Shown: positions 37,681-48,171 of the stretch, in pieces
Position numbering within the stretch: position 1 is the first letter of the stretch
Layout of the letters: each line of letters starts with the position of its first letter
Source of the DNA: Aquanectria penicillioides
Lineage: Eukaryota > Ascomycota > Sordariomycetes > Hypocreales > Nectriaceae
Length of the DNA: 64,000 nucleotides
NCBI GenBank assembly: GCA_003415625.1
Contig: PYIU01000001.1
Location: 1,984,001-2,048,000 of the forward strand
Direction of reading: 5' to 3'
Notes under the pieces: model-generated
The model's input: only the letters and a program-made list of their open reading frames with translations
Told to the model about the DNA's origin: nothing
Database searches by the model: none
Position numbers and translations under genes: made by a program

Positions 37681-38682
37681 TTAAAACTTGTGGATTTGGT
37701 TCTGCTGGTATCCCAGCTGGCCCAAAATTCCAGGAGAAATTCTCTTGCCAACAAGAGAGGTCTCCATAGCTGGGGGACCGCAAACGAAAACCTTTGTGTT
37801 TTGTTTGCTAGAGGGCAGAACCTCCTCGAGCAACTCCTTGGTGACATAGCCCTTTCGGTAGGGCGATCCTTCAACGGGATGGCTGACGGTATAGATGGCC
37901 TTGAAGCGGCTGGGGAACTCCTGTGAGAATTGATCGAACTCCTTCTTTAGCAGAATGTCCTGATCGCTATTGACGCCGAAAATAAGAGTGATGGCGGTCT
38001 TGTCATTGGGGTTTCGGAGAATGCCCTGTGCGAGTTGGTAGACGGGGGTGATTCCAGCACCACCTGCGATGAGTGTGATGTGAGGGAACTCATTGGCCTT
38101 CCAGCCGTAACCCCTAATGGCGGCGGCGAAAAACAGCTTGTCGCCGGGCTTCAGAGAGTGAAGGTGACTGCTAGCCTTGCCGTTAGGATACTTCTTGACT
38201 AGGAGGTCCATGAAACCGGGCTCATCTATGGTAAATTCCTCAGTATTTTATTATTTGGGTAATATCCAATAACAAGGCGCCTACCGGAGGGGCTGATGGG
38301 GGTGTAAGGACGAGGAACAGGAGTCCAGCCTCCCTTGGGGAATGAGACTGTCAACAGAGCAGCTAATGATTAAATGTTAGACATGATAATATCGATATCA
38401 GGTGTGAGCTTTCTAACATGTGAGAGGAAGTCCGCTGATGGCATCTTCCTGAGGGAGCTTGAATCGAAGGCGTTTGGTGTTGTGGTTCACGGACTCAGAG
38501 CTCTCAAGAGGAAGGGAGACCAAGGCGGGGCCACCCTTAAATATCTTTTTTGGGGCATTTGACTCTGCAGAAGCGTTTCCGATAACGAGCTTTGACAAGA
38601 TGGTGAGGCCAATGCCACCGGCTGCCAGGGTGGCGATGACGGGTGCAGGCCGGGCTTGTCGGAAGGTGAGTGACCAGGACAT
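37681..38682 (-). CDS. NADH-cytochrome b5 reductase (MCR1-like)
   Basis: Three exons on the minus strand, 38682-38418, 38347-38285 and 38225-37681, give 290 residues, the usual size of the family. An N-terminal hydrophobic segment (about residues 13-34) after a basic stretch suggests a membrane anchor, as in mitochondrial Mcr1 or ER Cbr1. The FAD domain shows RPYTPIS at about 101-107 (the R-x-Y-T/S flavin motif) and GKASSHLHSLKPGD. The NADH domain has GGAGITPVYQLA and, near the C-terminus, VFVCGPPAM. The protein ends in the short -HKF typical of the family's -F terminus. The enzyme passes electrons from NADH through FAD to cytochrome b5 for sterol and fatty-acid modification or ascorbyl radical reduction. 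The start at 38682 is preferred to an in-frame ATG at 38778, which would add 32 non-conserved residues. Confidence 0.9.
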
Positions 38683-39107
38683 TGTGACGTCGGCTGCTAG
38701 CAGAATGGATTTATCGGTCGATTTTTTTCGCCAAATGAAAATGAGCTTATTGTATAGTCCAGTGTTCAATTGGGCCAAATGCGAGCTCTAACGGTTGTAT
38801 TCATCTATTTATTCTATTCTGTCTATGCTGGAAGGATGACGTGACATGTTGCCTGTGCTCGGTTTCCGGACATTTCTCACTTGTCCGGGACCGAAAATGC
38901 CCGGGAAGTCCACCAAATAATCTATCCCAGTTCCGCGCCGGACCCCCAAACTACCAATTGCATTTCGCCCAACTCTTCGCCCAAATCCAAAACTGCGCCG
39001 CAAAGAGCGACTGTGGATATCAATGTCGGCACTTCCTAGCTCCGACTTCCGACCAAGGACTTTTCGCTCATTCTCGCTGTTTTCCGCGCCGTGCCGACAA
39101 CGCCCAG
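38683..39107. other. Intergenic, reductase to sugar transporter
   Basis: About 425 bp between two minus-strand genes. It must hold the reductase promoter and the transporter 3' end. No element is recognisable. Confidence 0.5.
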
Positions 39108-40710
39108 TTAGTTCCAAGCCCCTCCAGACTCTGCCACAGCCGAGTCTTCCTCATCAGGCTGTGGCACGGCAGACCCTGCCCTTTTCTCCTCGTATTTCTT
39201 TTCAATTTCTTCAAGGCTGTGTCCCTTGGTTTCAAACATGAAGATGCACACCATGATTGTCAGGAAGAAACTGCAGCCTGCAAACAGGAAGTAAGCACCA
39301 AAAGTCGATTTGGCGAGCAGCACTGGGGTGACCAGGGCCACGACGTAATTGGATACCTTGTTTCAAACGTCAATGCACATTCGAGCAAATAATAATAGAT
39401 ACTGTACTTACCCAGTTTGAGCATTGTGCAAGGCTCGACGCACTACTTCTCGTCTTCCTCGGCATGCTCTCAACCACCCAAGTTCGGAATCCGATTGCCC
39501 ACGTGAAGCTGAAAGAAATGGCAAAAAGATAGATGGACACAATCACAATCCACCTTCCTGTGCCGTGGTCCGCATGCACTTGGCCGGCCGCGTAGAGCGA
39601 GCCCATCAGGAGCATGAGGGTCGTGATGAGCACTCCGCCGAGAATGCCCGATGTTCGCCGTCCCCATCGATCTGCGAGAATCGTTGCTGGGATGGTGGCC
39701 GCCATGATCACCAATGCAGACACGCCAGAGGCCAAAAACGATGCCCGCTCACTGCTAAGGCCAGCCTGGGTAAACAGAATAGGAGCATAGTAAAGAACAC
39801 CGTCGATCCCACTAAATTGCTGGATACCCAAGATGAAGCATGCAAATGCAGTCCTGGATCTGTACGGCTCGGAGAAAGCGAGGCCAAACTCCTTGAATGT
39901 TTGAAGAATGCTTTGCCAAAAAGTCGCATCTGGATCCAAGCTCTCGTCGGGAGCTAATGCTTGTGCAAGAAGTTCCTTTTGTTCCGCCTCGTCAAGACCG
40001 AGTTGGGCAACGACAATCTTGGCTTCTTCCATCCTACCTTTGGATAGTAGCCACCGAGGCGACGGGGGCGTGACAAAGTAAGTAATGGACAACGCAAGGC
40101 CAAGGAATGAGGCAATGGCGGGTGGTAGGCGCCAAGTTATGGAAGAAGACGAGTCTCCCATACGCGAGGTGCCGTAACAGACAAAATATCCGGTAACTAA
40201 ACCGGAAACAATAAGGAACTGAGGTAGCGCGGTCATAATGCCCCGAACCCGGTATGGCGATATCTCTGACACTTGGACATAGACATTACTAAGGAAAAGG
40301 CCCTCTCCGATTCCCTTAATCAGTCGTCCCACAACGAAAACACCTAGTTTGGGAGAGCCACACTCGATTCCAGCCCCTATGCCATAGGTGATGGAACCAA
40401 TGGAAATCAGGCTGGTGTGTCCAAAATGATGTGCTAGTGCTCCCGCAATGAGCGCAGTTACGGCACCTGGGATGAGAGATGATGAAACGACCAAGCCGTG
40501 AACAGTTGCTGAGAATTCACCAAAGGTTTGTTTGAAGGCCGGCATAGTGGTTACGGAACCGATACTGCCCGTGTCATATCTGAAGCCGCATCAGCTCGGT
40601 TTCGAATTTGAATTTAAAGCAAAACCAGGAAAGAAAACTTACCCAAACAAAAAGGCAACGCATGATGTGACGACGCTCGCCGTTACATAGAAAGGAACCT
40701 TGAAAGCCAT
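39108..40710 (-). CDS. MFS sugar transporter (sugar porter family)
   Basis: Exons 40710-40643, 40579-39412 and 39356-39108 give 494 residues. The sugar-porter signatures appear in order: GYDTGSIG after TM1 (split by intron 1), GRLIKGIGEG in TM4, PSPRWLLSKGR before the central loop, QQFSGIDGVLYYAP in TM7, DRWGRR in the second cytoplasmic loop and FETKGHSLEEIE at the end of TM12. About twelve membrane segments are evident. It should import hexoses or a related sugar at the plasma membrane by proton symport; the substrate cannot be told. The 22-residue first exon was added because it supplies TM1 and joins in frame at a GTAAGT donor. The minus-strand neighbour, cytochrome b5 reductase, has no evident functional link. 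Confidence 0.92.
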
Positions 40711-41824
40711 GGTTCCTGCTTGATCTCTGAGGAGACTTGCTACAGGCAAGAATGTGAAGAGCAGGAGACCCTGAAACTAGGAGGGCGCAAAGTCTTGACG
40801 GTGTGTGTGACTTATCTAAAGTGGACTCCCTGCAAGACGCTAAAAGATTAGCATGCCCTCGACAAATGATAAGGTTTGTGGTGGTGCATCCACAGCCAAC
40901 ACGACCTCTGGTGTGGACCATTCGCCATAATACGCAGCTGGTTGCCCAACCATATCGTACATGAGAAATGCGATTTCTTATATCCGAAAGCCTTTTGTTG
41001 AGCCTATTACAAACCCTTGATCACGCAACCGGCTCGATATCGGTTCTTTGGTGGATCGCGCAGGCAAAGGCAAACAGATGGGTCTTGGCTGGGTGGTGGG
41101 TCAGAGAGATGCGGTGAGATCACCGAAAGGAATCTTTGCAACGACTGAAGGTGTCAGCGCTCATTGTTGAAGTCTGGGTTTTACTTTTATTCAACTAGAT
41201 CATTAAATCTCCCTTACTTCAATTATTAAACGGAAACTTCAAGCCTAATCTATTTTCTGTCAACCCAATCACATTACTCGCTCATGAAGTGGATTTGTCT
41301 GGAGCTTGAAGGTTCCCAAAATGGCAAGTCGAAGAGCATGTGGAATGATGAACAGTCCTGATAAACAGCATGTGGAAGGTGGTATCAATTGTGTGGGAGA
41401 AAAATCTGGCTGAAGGGAAGGGGTCTCATCGTCATAAAATGGGGACGTGGACGTATGAAGGAGAAGAAGAGAAATATAGAACAGGAATTGGCCTGCTGCA
41501 TCGTCTTCTCACATGCCACAGCAAAAGAATTGCACTGGTCCACGAACTCTGGGCCGCTGTACCTGAGTGGCGCCCGCGGCCGATTGGTTGCAGGCGGTTA
41601 GTCTTGCCTAGAACGGAAACCAACATTTCTCAAGCGCCGTTACACAGAAGAGACGGGAGAAACTACCTGGCGGTTTGCAGGAACTATACCCAAAAAAGAT
41701 TTATTAGGTGTCTTGTCCAATTCCGAAACTCCGAGAGGCCTGTCTTTCTACAGAAGATGCCTGATTTTTTGCCTAACCTATTGTACATTTTGCAACATCG
41801 GATTGCTTTGTGCTATCACCAAAC
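40711..41824. other. Intergenic, promoter side of the sugar transporter
   Basis: About 1.1 kb. Open frames up to about 150 codons (for example 41370-41828, plus) lack coding features. No RNA gene or repeat was seen. Confidence 0.5.
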
Positions 41825-42670
41825 CTAGTAAACAGAGCTGCTGAGCGAGTCGGCGTTTTGACCCACAGCAGCTGGGGAAGTGGTAATATCGTTGTAGTCG
41901 GCAGAGCAGAAGTAGTACCAGCCAATACCGTCGTTCTCAATAGTCTCAGCGTAACTGGCCAACAGGGACGCGGAGGCAGTCTTGCCCTGGTAGTCTTCGC
42001 CAGTGAATCTGTTGACGATGACAGCGCCCTGAGGCTTGTATTCGGTGGGGAAGTTGGCGTCAAGGGTTGTCTTGCCCTTGTACTGGGGCAGGTCGTCGCC
42101 GCAGTTGAGGCAGCTCTCAAAGCCGACCACGATATCGCAGATGCCGTAGTACTCCTCGGCAGCCTTGACGCCGAAGTTGCAGATAGTAGTGATTGATTTT
42201 CCAAACGCAGTTCGTGCATATGTAATGGCTTCGTTTAGGTAGTCGAAGTCGGCGTCCGATTCGTCGAAGAAGATGCCGTGTATCGAAATGTTGTTCGCGG
42301 CATAAGAAGACCAGGTGGCATAGTTGGTAATGTTGGCCTTGAGCTCATCCATGGGGGACTTGGCGTAGTTGGTTCGGACGTAGCCAACAGTCTTGACATT
42401 GTCGAATGCATTTAGCTGAGACACGCCACTAATGATATTGACGTCGTCATCACCAGGTTGTCCACTTGGTCCAGGGCCGTTGCTGGGGTTGACGACGACC
42501 GTCCAGTCGACGCCGGAAGAAGCCTTCACGGCTTCAAAAACGGGCTTCCAGTTGGCAGCACCGTCGTTCCAGACGGCAGCAGGGTAAACGTAAAGGGGAA
42601 GCAAGATTCCAGTTGCAGAAACAGAAGTAACCAGGCTGGCCAGAGCGCTGGAGATAAAGAATGATCGCAT
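41825..42670 (-). CDS. Secreted spherulin-4 family protein (GH135-like)
   Basis: A single exon of 281 residues starts at ATG 42670. Residues 1-19 are a signal peptide ending in SVSA. The mature part follows the spherulin-4 pattern: LPLYVYP near the N-terminus, a VVVNPSNGPG block, VKTVGYVRTNYA, and HGIFFDESDAD, whose Asp136-Glu137 pair sits where the family's acidic active-site pair lies. An IVVGFE block with Glu185 follows. Aspergillus Sph3 of this family is an endo-acting hydrolase of alpha-1,4-N-acetylgalactosamine in the galactosaminogalactan exopolysaccharide. A similar wall/biofilm polysaccharide role here is inference. Paired cysteines (CLNCG) suggest a disulfide. The 5' untranslated region has a short GAA-type repeat (42700-42720). 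The nearest neighbours are transporters, and no exopolysaccharide cluster is visible. Confidence 0.9.
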   Translation of the reverse strand: MRSFFISSALASLVTSVSATGILLPLYVYPAAVWNDGAANWKPVFEAVKASSGVDWTVVVNPSNGPGPSGQPGDDDVNIISGVSQLNAFDNVKTVGYVRTNYAKSPMDELKANITNYATWSSYAANNISIHGIFFDESDADFDYLNEAITYARTAFGKSITTICNFGVKAAEEYYGICDIVVGFESCLNCGDDLPQYKGKTTLDANFPTEYKPQGAVIVNRFTGEDYQGKTASASLLASYAETIENDGIGWYYFCSADYNDITTSPAAVGQNADSLSSSVY

Positions 42671-44803
42671 GATGGGCGTTTATTGAGTTAAGGAGAGTCA
42701 AGAAGAAGAAGAAGAAGAAGTATAAATGCACAGAAAGAATGAATGAAAGAAAAAAGCTTCGATGCGATACTACATCAAACAAAAAAAGCGGAATCGAAAC
42801 GTTTATACAAACTTGCTGCAGAAAAAGGAAGTCACTCGACGCGTAGTCGTCCATAGCCGCCATCTGAGGTCAGCGTTTGCAATGAAACGGCCATCCATGT
42901 TGCGGATCCTTCGTCGCATGGTTTTGAGACATTAGACGAAATTGGCTTGAATCCTCCGCAACAGATAACAGGCTAGGGCTGAAACGATGAAATGCACAGA
43001 TGGGATGAAAAAAAAAACCGGACGATGCGGAATTAATTAATGTACGTGGCTGCAGACCATATTCTCGGACGGTTATTCGTTGGTTCGGTTAGGGTGTTGG
43101 TCTCTGATCTTAAGGGGCCAACATCAGGACCGAGTGGTGTTCGGTTTCCCCCCACATCCAACAGCTAGAAGGGGGAAATCCCTGAGAAATCGGTCACTGA
43201 ACCAACATTGTTTGTTTGAGTGAGGGCTAGTTGGGTTCCGAAAGGATTCTAGTCTAATGTTGCACTGTGAGGCTGGTGCAATGCCATCAACCAACCCATG
43301 GGGAATCCTACACAAATATTGCCTCACCTCTCAGCTCATATATATTAACCCCTACACCCCATCCGAGCCGGAGTTGCCGCCTTGTGCATCCATCCCTGAG
43401 GTCATACAGGCTTCGGTTCGTTCGACTCAGCGTCGCATCGCCGTCAGTCCTCCTGTGAGAGTGTGCCATGCTCAGACCGTCCGGATCACCCGGCCGAATC
43501 CGTTTCAAGATCCATTGTACCACGCTCTACAAAGTCATTCGTTCGTTTACGGTGAGGACGCAAACATTCAACAAGTTTCACTGGACCAGAAACGAGCGTT
43601 GTTTGGGTACCACGCTGCGGTCTGCCGGGGTATGAGGTGGCACACGACACGTCGGGCATGCCCAAACACCAAGCTAAGCGGAATTACGTACCTACACCCA
43701 TGACGGATACATCTCATTTCCATCCTACGGCATAGAATAGCTGGGCATTTGACGAGACTTTCGTGTGTAGATTTACTACATCATAGCCCTCGCCCATTTT
43801 CGACGTCGTTGCAGCTCCAGCTCGCTTGGCTTGCGGTTAAGGCTTAGCCGAACTTTGAAGTGATCGTCAAGTAACTAACCCTCGTGGGTGGTGCGGGGGA
43901 TGACAGGCCCTCGACCGGAAGTCAGCTCGTGTGCATGTGTCAAAACCTGAGACCCGCATTTCCTCGACGCTCATCGTCGTGCACGGACATGACCCCTGGG
44001 GAAGTGTTCGTCCGATCTCTAACCAACAAAGTGTAATGTGTTTATGGAGAGCGTGGCCTTCCAGTATATTTGTTATCTGCATTTTATCTGTCCTTGAGTT
44101 CACAATGTCCATCTGAGGTGTAGATAATAAAGGGCCACGACAGGGTAATCAACTACTCGTGAAAAGTTACCTTCACAATGTGGAATTCAACCTACCACTC
44201 TCTATTAGGGCATGAATAAGAAACGTCAAGAATATCTCAGTCTCTGAGGTTCTAACTAGTGTTAATAACAAACCTGAAAAAAAAAAAAAAAATCCTATCA
44301 CTCTGTTTATCATCAAAATTCGACATAATAGTTTGACTTACAGCAGTCGTCACCATAGCAGATTAGCCTACCCGGTACCTACGTCAAGTTGAGGGGTTCG
44401 ATCAGATAATGGTAAAAAATACGGTCCTAAAGATAACAACATGGTTTATTTCTACAAATAAAACTATAGAATGACTGATTGTATATTGTATCGACCATCA
44501 GGTACGAAACGTGAAGCTACAAACAAGATTCATGTCTTGTGTCAGGTCTTAATATGATACGCTTTCGGAAACAATTTATTTGAGTTTCGAGTAGAGTCAC
44601 AGCAGAGTGATAACACAACCAGACAGGTTCAACATATCAATACTTTCAATGAAGTTTTAGAAACGCAACATTGCACTTCATTAGCGCTGAAACATCACAA
44701 GCTTAAATATCAAACAGGGATCATTGATTAGCCATTAATTTGAATAGCTATGTCTAAGCCTAGCCTCCTTCCTATGAGTCACCAGTTTTCTTCTTCAGCC
44801 TGT
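42671..44803. other. Intergenic, spherulin-4 gene to GIT1-like gene
   Basis: About 2.1 kb. It contains a (AGA)n run at 42700-42720 and an A-homopolymer near 44278-44292. A 148-codon frame at 43257-43703 (plus) has no recognisable domain and is not called. The spherulin promoter should lie in the first several hundred bases. Confidence 0.5.
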
Positions 44804-46324
44804 TTACATCTTCTCTGTCTTCTCGGTCACCATGGTGGTACTGCTAGGCACCTGAACATCCTCGGCTAGGGCCTTCATGTCATCCTCACCCATCTCGCCA
44901 TCCCAACCGTTCTGAACCAGGTAAGCGCGGAACTGCTCGTCCCTGGTGGTCAGATCCTCGCCAGTAATGTTGGGAACGAAGAAGTATGTGACGAGCATGC
45001 CGGCAACACCGCAGATGGCGGCGATGATAAAGGTCCATTTCTTGCCCAGGTTGGTCTGAATGGGGGTAAAGGCTTCGGTGCCGATGGCAGCACCGGTCTT
45101 ACCAAGGGCAGCGCTAATGCCGTAGCAGGTACCGCGGACGCTGGTGGCGTAGCTCTCTGAGGACAAAAGACCGAGCATGTTACCTGGACCCATGTTTCCA
45201 AGACTCTGCATGAGGCCGTAGAAGATGACGAAGAGAGGAACAATCTTGATAATCTTGTCGTAAGCGCAGCCAATGATGAGGCCAAAGACGAGGTAGCCAC
45301 CGAAACCCAGCATCATGGTGGTCTTGCGGCCAACGCGGTCGCACATCCAGGCACCAAGGAAAACACCAGGCAGGGCGATGATGCCGAGGAGGAGCTGCCA
45401 CTCGCCAGTGTGAAGAAGAGTGTTGCCACCAGTGGGGACGACAGAGGCCAGGATGGTACCGGAGAAGACACCGTTGGGGAAGGTAATGAAGTCGTACAGG
45501 AACCAGGCACCGCAAGTTCCAATCAGCGTCTTCCAGTAGTAGCGGATGACCAGACCGTAAGGCACATGCTTCTTGATGGCACCGCGGCGGTACAGCTTCG
45601 AGTTGAGCATGCGCATGCGGAAGTAGAAGACGGACAGCGGCCAGATAATACCGATACCAAAGCAGACACGCCAAACGGTAGATAGATGGTCGGTACCGGC
45701 AGCAGAGAGCACAATCAGGAAGACGATGACGGCGAAGGGACCACCAAAGGACAAGGGAAGGTTGGTGACGAGGATGAAAAGAGGGCCGCGGCGGCTCAAG
45801 GTGCGTTCGTTGGCGGACTCGGAGGCGGAGACACTGCTGGCTGGGTACTCACCACCAGTGCCGAAACCAACGATACCTCGAGAAACGGTCATCATCCAGA
45901 ACATGCCTTCGATGGTGGCACCGTGGGAGGCGGTGGCCAGAATACCACCGAGGACAATGCAGAGAGTGGTCAGGACAATGGCAGTCTTGCGGCCCATGTA
46001 GTCACAAGTCAGGCCGATGGTGACCTGGCCGAGGACTTCACCGACAAGTAGAGCGTTGGAGACTCGGGTGCTGACGGGTGAGGTGTACTCCTTGGCGTAT
46101 TCTTTCTTGAACAGGACGTTGGACATGGTCATCAGATTGTTCTGGTATCCATCCGAGACGAGGGCGGCACCAGCACAGAAGATGGTGAACAAGTCAGACA
46201 TGCGCTGGCGGTTGTTGTTGCCGGCAGCGGGAGCAGCCTCAACATCGACTTGGTGTGAAGCCTCCATGGTTCCATCTTTGGAGGTGTCAGACGCCTCAGC
46301 CTTGTCCAATTGCTTCTCAGCCAT
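44804..46324 (-). CDS. GIT1-like glycerophosphodiester / phosphate permease (MFS)
   Basis: A single exon of 506 residues. After a 45-residue hydrophilic N-terminus comes GAALVSDGYQNNLMTMSNVL, the characteristic first membrane segment of Git1-type permeases. It is followed by DYMGRKTAIVL (first MFS loop), GFGTGGEYPASSVSASE in TM4, DRVGRKTTMML (the repeated MFS motif in the second half), and GNMGPGNMLGLLSSE near TM10. About twelve membrane segments are present. Yeast Git1 takes up glycerophosphoinositol and glycerophosphocholine as a phosphate source with proton symport. The fungal family has several paralogs, so the exact substrate is open. The absence of introns contrasts with several neighbours. 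Two CACGTG hexamers far upstream (47231, 47596) are weak hints of phosphate control. Confidence 0.9.
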   Translation of the reverse strand: MAEKQLDKAEASDTSKDGTMEASHQVDVEAAPAAGNNNRQRMSDLFTIFCAGAALVSDGYQNNLMTMSNVLFKKEYAKEYTSPVSTRVSNALLVGEVLGQVTIGLTCDYMGRKTAIVLTTLCIVLGGILATASHGATIEGMFWMMTVSRGIVGFGTGGEYPASSVSASESANERTLSRRGPLFILVTNLPLSFGGPFAVIVFLIVLSAAGTDHLSTVWRVCFGIGIIWPLSVFYFRMRMLNSKLYRRGAIKKHVPYGLVIRYYWKTLIGTCGAWFLYDFITFPNGVFSGTILASVVPTGGNTLLHTGEWQLLLGIIALPGVFLGAWMCDRVGRKTTMMLGFGGYLVFGLIIGCAYDKIIKIVPLFVIFYGLMQSLGNMGPGNMLGLLSSESYATSVRGTCYGISAALGKTGAAIGTEAFTPIQTNLGKKWTFIIAAICGVAGMLVTYFFVPNITGEDLTTRDEQFRAYLVQNGWDGEMGEDDMKALAEDVQVPSSTTMVTEKTEKM

Positions 46325-47230
46325 TGTTGTTGCTGTTGTTATGTCTCAGATAGGGCGTTTTTGGTACTCGTATTGTACACTATCACGGCTACGAGATGTA
46401 ACTTGGACGGAATCGCTCAATCCAACACGCTGATCAGATCAAAGTGCTGATACCAATCATATATGAACAAAGAGAGAGTAGGAGGAGCGGGGAGTTATGC
46501 GCCTTTGCGGACACGGATTCAGGGTTGCATTCTGCTGGAGCCAGACGGCCGTCGAGATTGTCTTTATACAGGATCGCTCGCATACCCAGCACGCGACACG
46601 CAGCGAAGCTTTTGGAGTTGCGCTACCGGCCTTGCAGCGTAGGACTAACCCACATATCCAGGCCGTTGGGACCAGCCAAACGGTGCCGACATTCCGTGCC
46701 TTGGGCCTTTTGCCGGTCCGTTTTGGGCCATTGTGACGACGAAGTACGCGGTGATCGATCCCAAGCAGTTCTGGCAATAGACCTTGGTCGGCGTCTTGTA
46801 TCCGAGTCAACCTATGAAAGAAGCTCATGGGGCCATGTGGCTTTGCGTCGACGGGCCCCCACCGACGACCGATCCACAACGGGCTCCGTATCTGTGGCAT
46901 GAGAATGGAGAAGGATGAGATGGGGGTTTGGACAAGATGCAAAAGAGAGAGAGAGACGACGTTGGCCCTGATTTCCATTTGCCATGAATCGCCGGACCCG
47001 GTCCCCATTCTTCAAGAACGTGGTAGCAACCACCGCACTTCGATGGCAAGCCGCGAGCCTTATCGAGGCTAGGAGCAATGCGTTCACCGAGGGTCTCTTT
47101 TTCACGGTCGAAACCCGGCCGGCCACTTCTCTCTGCGTGTGGGCTCTCCCAGGATGACTGAGAAAAAGATGCTCAACACTAAGAAACCACGGCCGCACGT
47201 CGAACGGAAGGCATGTCCGGCTTTGCAATC

Positions 47231-47236
47231 CACGTG
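47231..47236. promoter_or_regulatory. CACGTG hexamer upstream of GIT1-like gene
   Basis: A palindromic CACGTG lies about 0.9 kb upstream of the GIT1-like start codon. Pho4/NUC-1 type bHLH factors bind this core in phosphate-regulated fungal promoters. The distance is large and one hexamer is weak evidence. Confidence 0.22.
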
Positions 47237-47595
47237 GTTTTTTTCTTCCGTTTTTCCTCCTTTCACATGTCTGTATTTTCCTAGCGTTTTCGTCTTGCCC
47301 TCGCGTCAGCCAGAACGACATACGACGGCATCCTATCCCGACAAGTCTCCACCTCTATTACACCTTGCGAGGACCCCGGGAACCAACCAACGCTATATCG
47401 GTGGTTCTGCTATATTGTAGTTCAATGAGAGAAAAGATCTAACCCCATCCCCCATTCATCTTCTCCCCCTAGCACACACTTTTGAACTGCATGCGAACAT
47501 GTTTCGGACCCACGTCTCTAAAGAGGAAATTTAAGAAAAAAAAATAAATAAATAAAAATAAAAAGGAGAGGGCACAAACAGGCTCCTAGGTATCG

Positions 47596-47601
47596 CACGT
47601 G
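47596..47601. promoter_or_regulatory. Second CACGTG hexamer upstream of GIT1-like gene
   Basis: Another CACGTG lies about 1.27 kb upstream of the same start. It may equally be chance. Confidence 0.18.
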
Positions 47602-48171
47602 GCAATGGGGGTCCCGTCAGAGTTTAGTTGAAGCGGCGAATCGGCGTGCGGCTCTCCCAAGGCAAGTCGATCCGAAGATCCATGCTTTTTTAACGTACGT
47701 CAGCATTGTGATGCGACATTGTCCGTCGTATGTCTTCCTCGTTCAGGCACAACACTCAGCCCGCCAAAATCCAATGGCTGGATACTTATGAGGAGACCTA
47801 GATGATAAAGGGGGGAAGCTAGAGAAAAGTCCCCTTTCATTCTCTTCTTCTTCTCTTCTCTCTTCCCAAGTCATGGAGTGTTTGTCAAAAACGTGCTGTC
47901 ACGCAACACACTTACGGGCTCCTGTTGCTCCAATGATAAGATGGGTAGGATGAAATTAACTCGCTACATCACCAGACCTAACGCCTCTATTATAAATACT
48001 TTAGCTGTTTGCCACTGGGACATGACAATGAGAAGACCAGGACTCTCTTCGAAAGGCAAGTTGCAAGCGTGAGAGGCAAGTTTGGTTGAATGTTTTATGA
48101 ATTATTATATCAAAGGGTATATGTCATCCAAATGAAATTATGTACTTCGTCACGCCCTTTCGTGGGGGCGG

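Larger units (their letters stand above)
46325..48171. other. Intergenic, GIT1-like promoter region
   Basis: About 1.85 kb between two minus-strand genes. Frames of 150-180 codons on both strands near 46450-47320 have no domain features and compete with each other. A poly-A/AT tract lies near 47530-47565. Two CACGTG sites are listed separately. Confidence 0.5.

Noticed and set aside
38683..38778. Longer N-terminus for cytochrome b5 reductase
   Set aside because: The extra 32 residues would put a hydrophilic non-conserved stretch before the membrane anchor. The ATG at 38682 gives the usual family length.
41370..41828. 152-codon plus-strand frame
   Set aside because: Overlapped by competing frames on both strands, with no domain and no coding signature. 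It runs into the 3' end of the spherulin-4 gene.
43257..43703. 148-codon plus-strand frame
   Set aside because: Composition and order of residues look random and no family was recognised.
46457..47321. Two 170-180-codon minus-strand frames in the GIT1-like promoter
   Set aside because: They overlap each other and plus-strand frames of similar length, show no motif and are Arg/Ser/Pro-rich as expected of GC-rich non-coding DNA.
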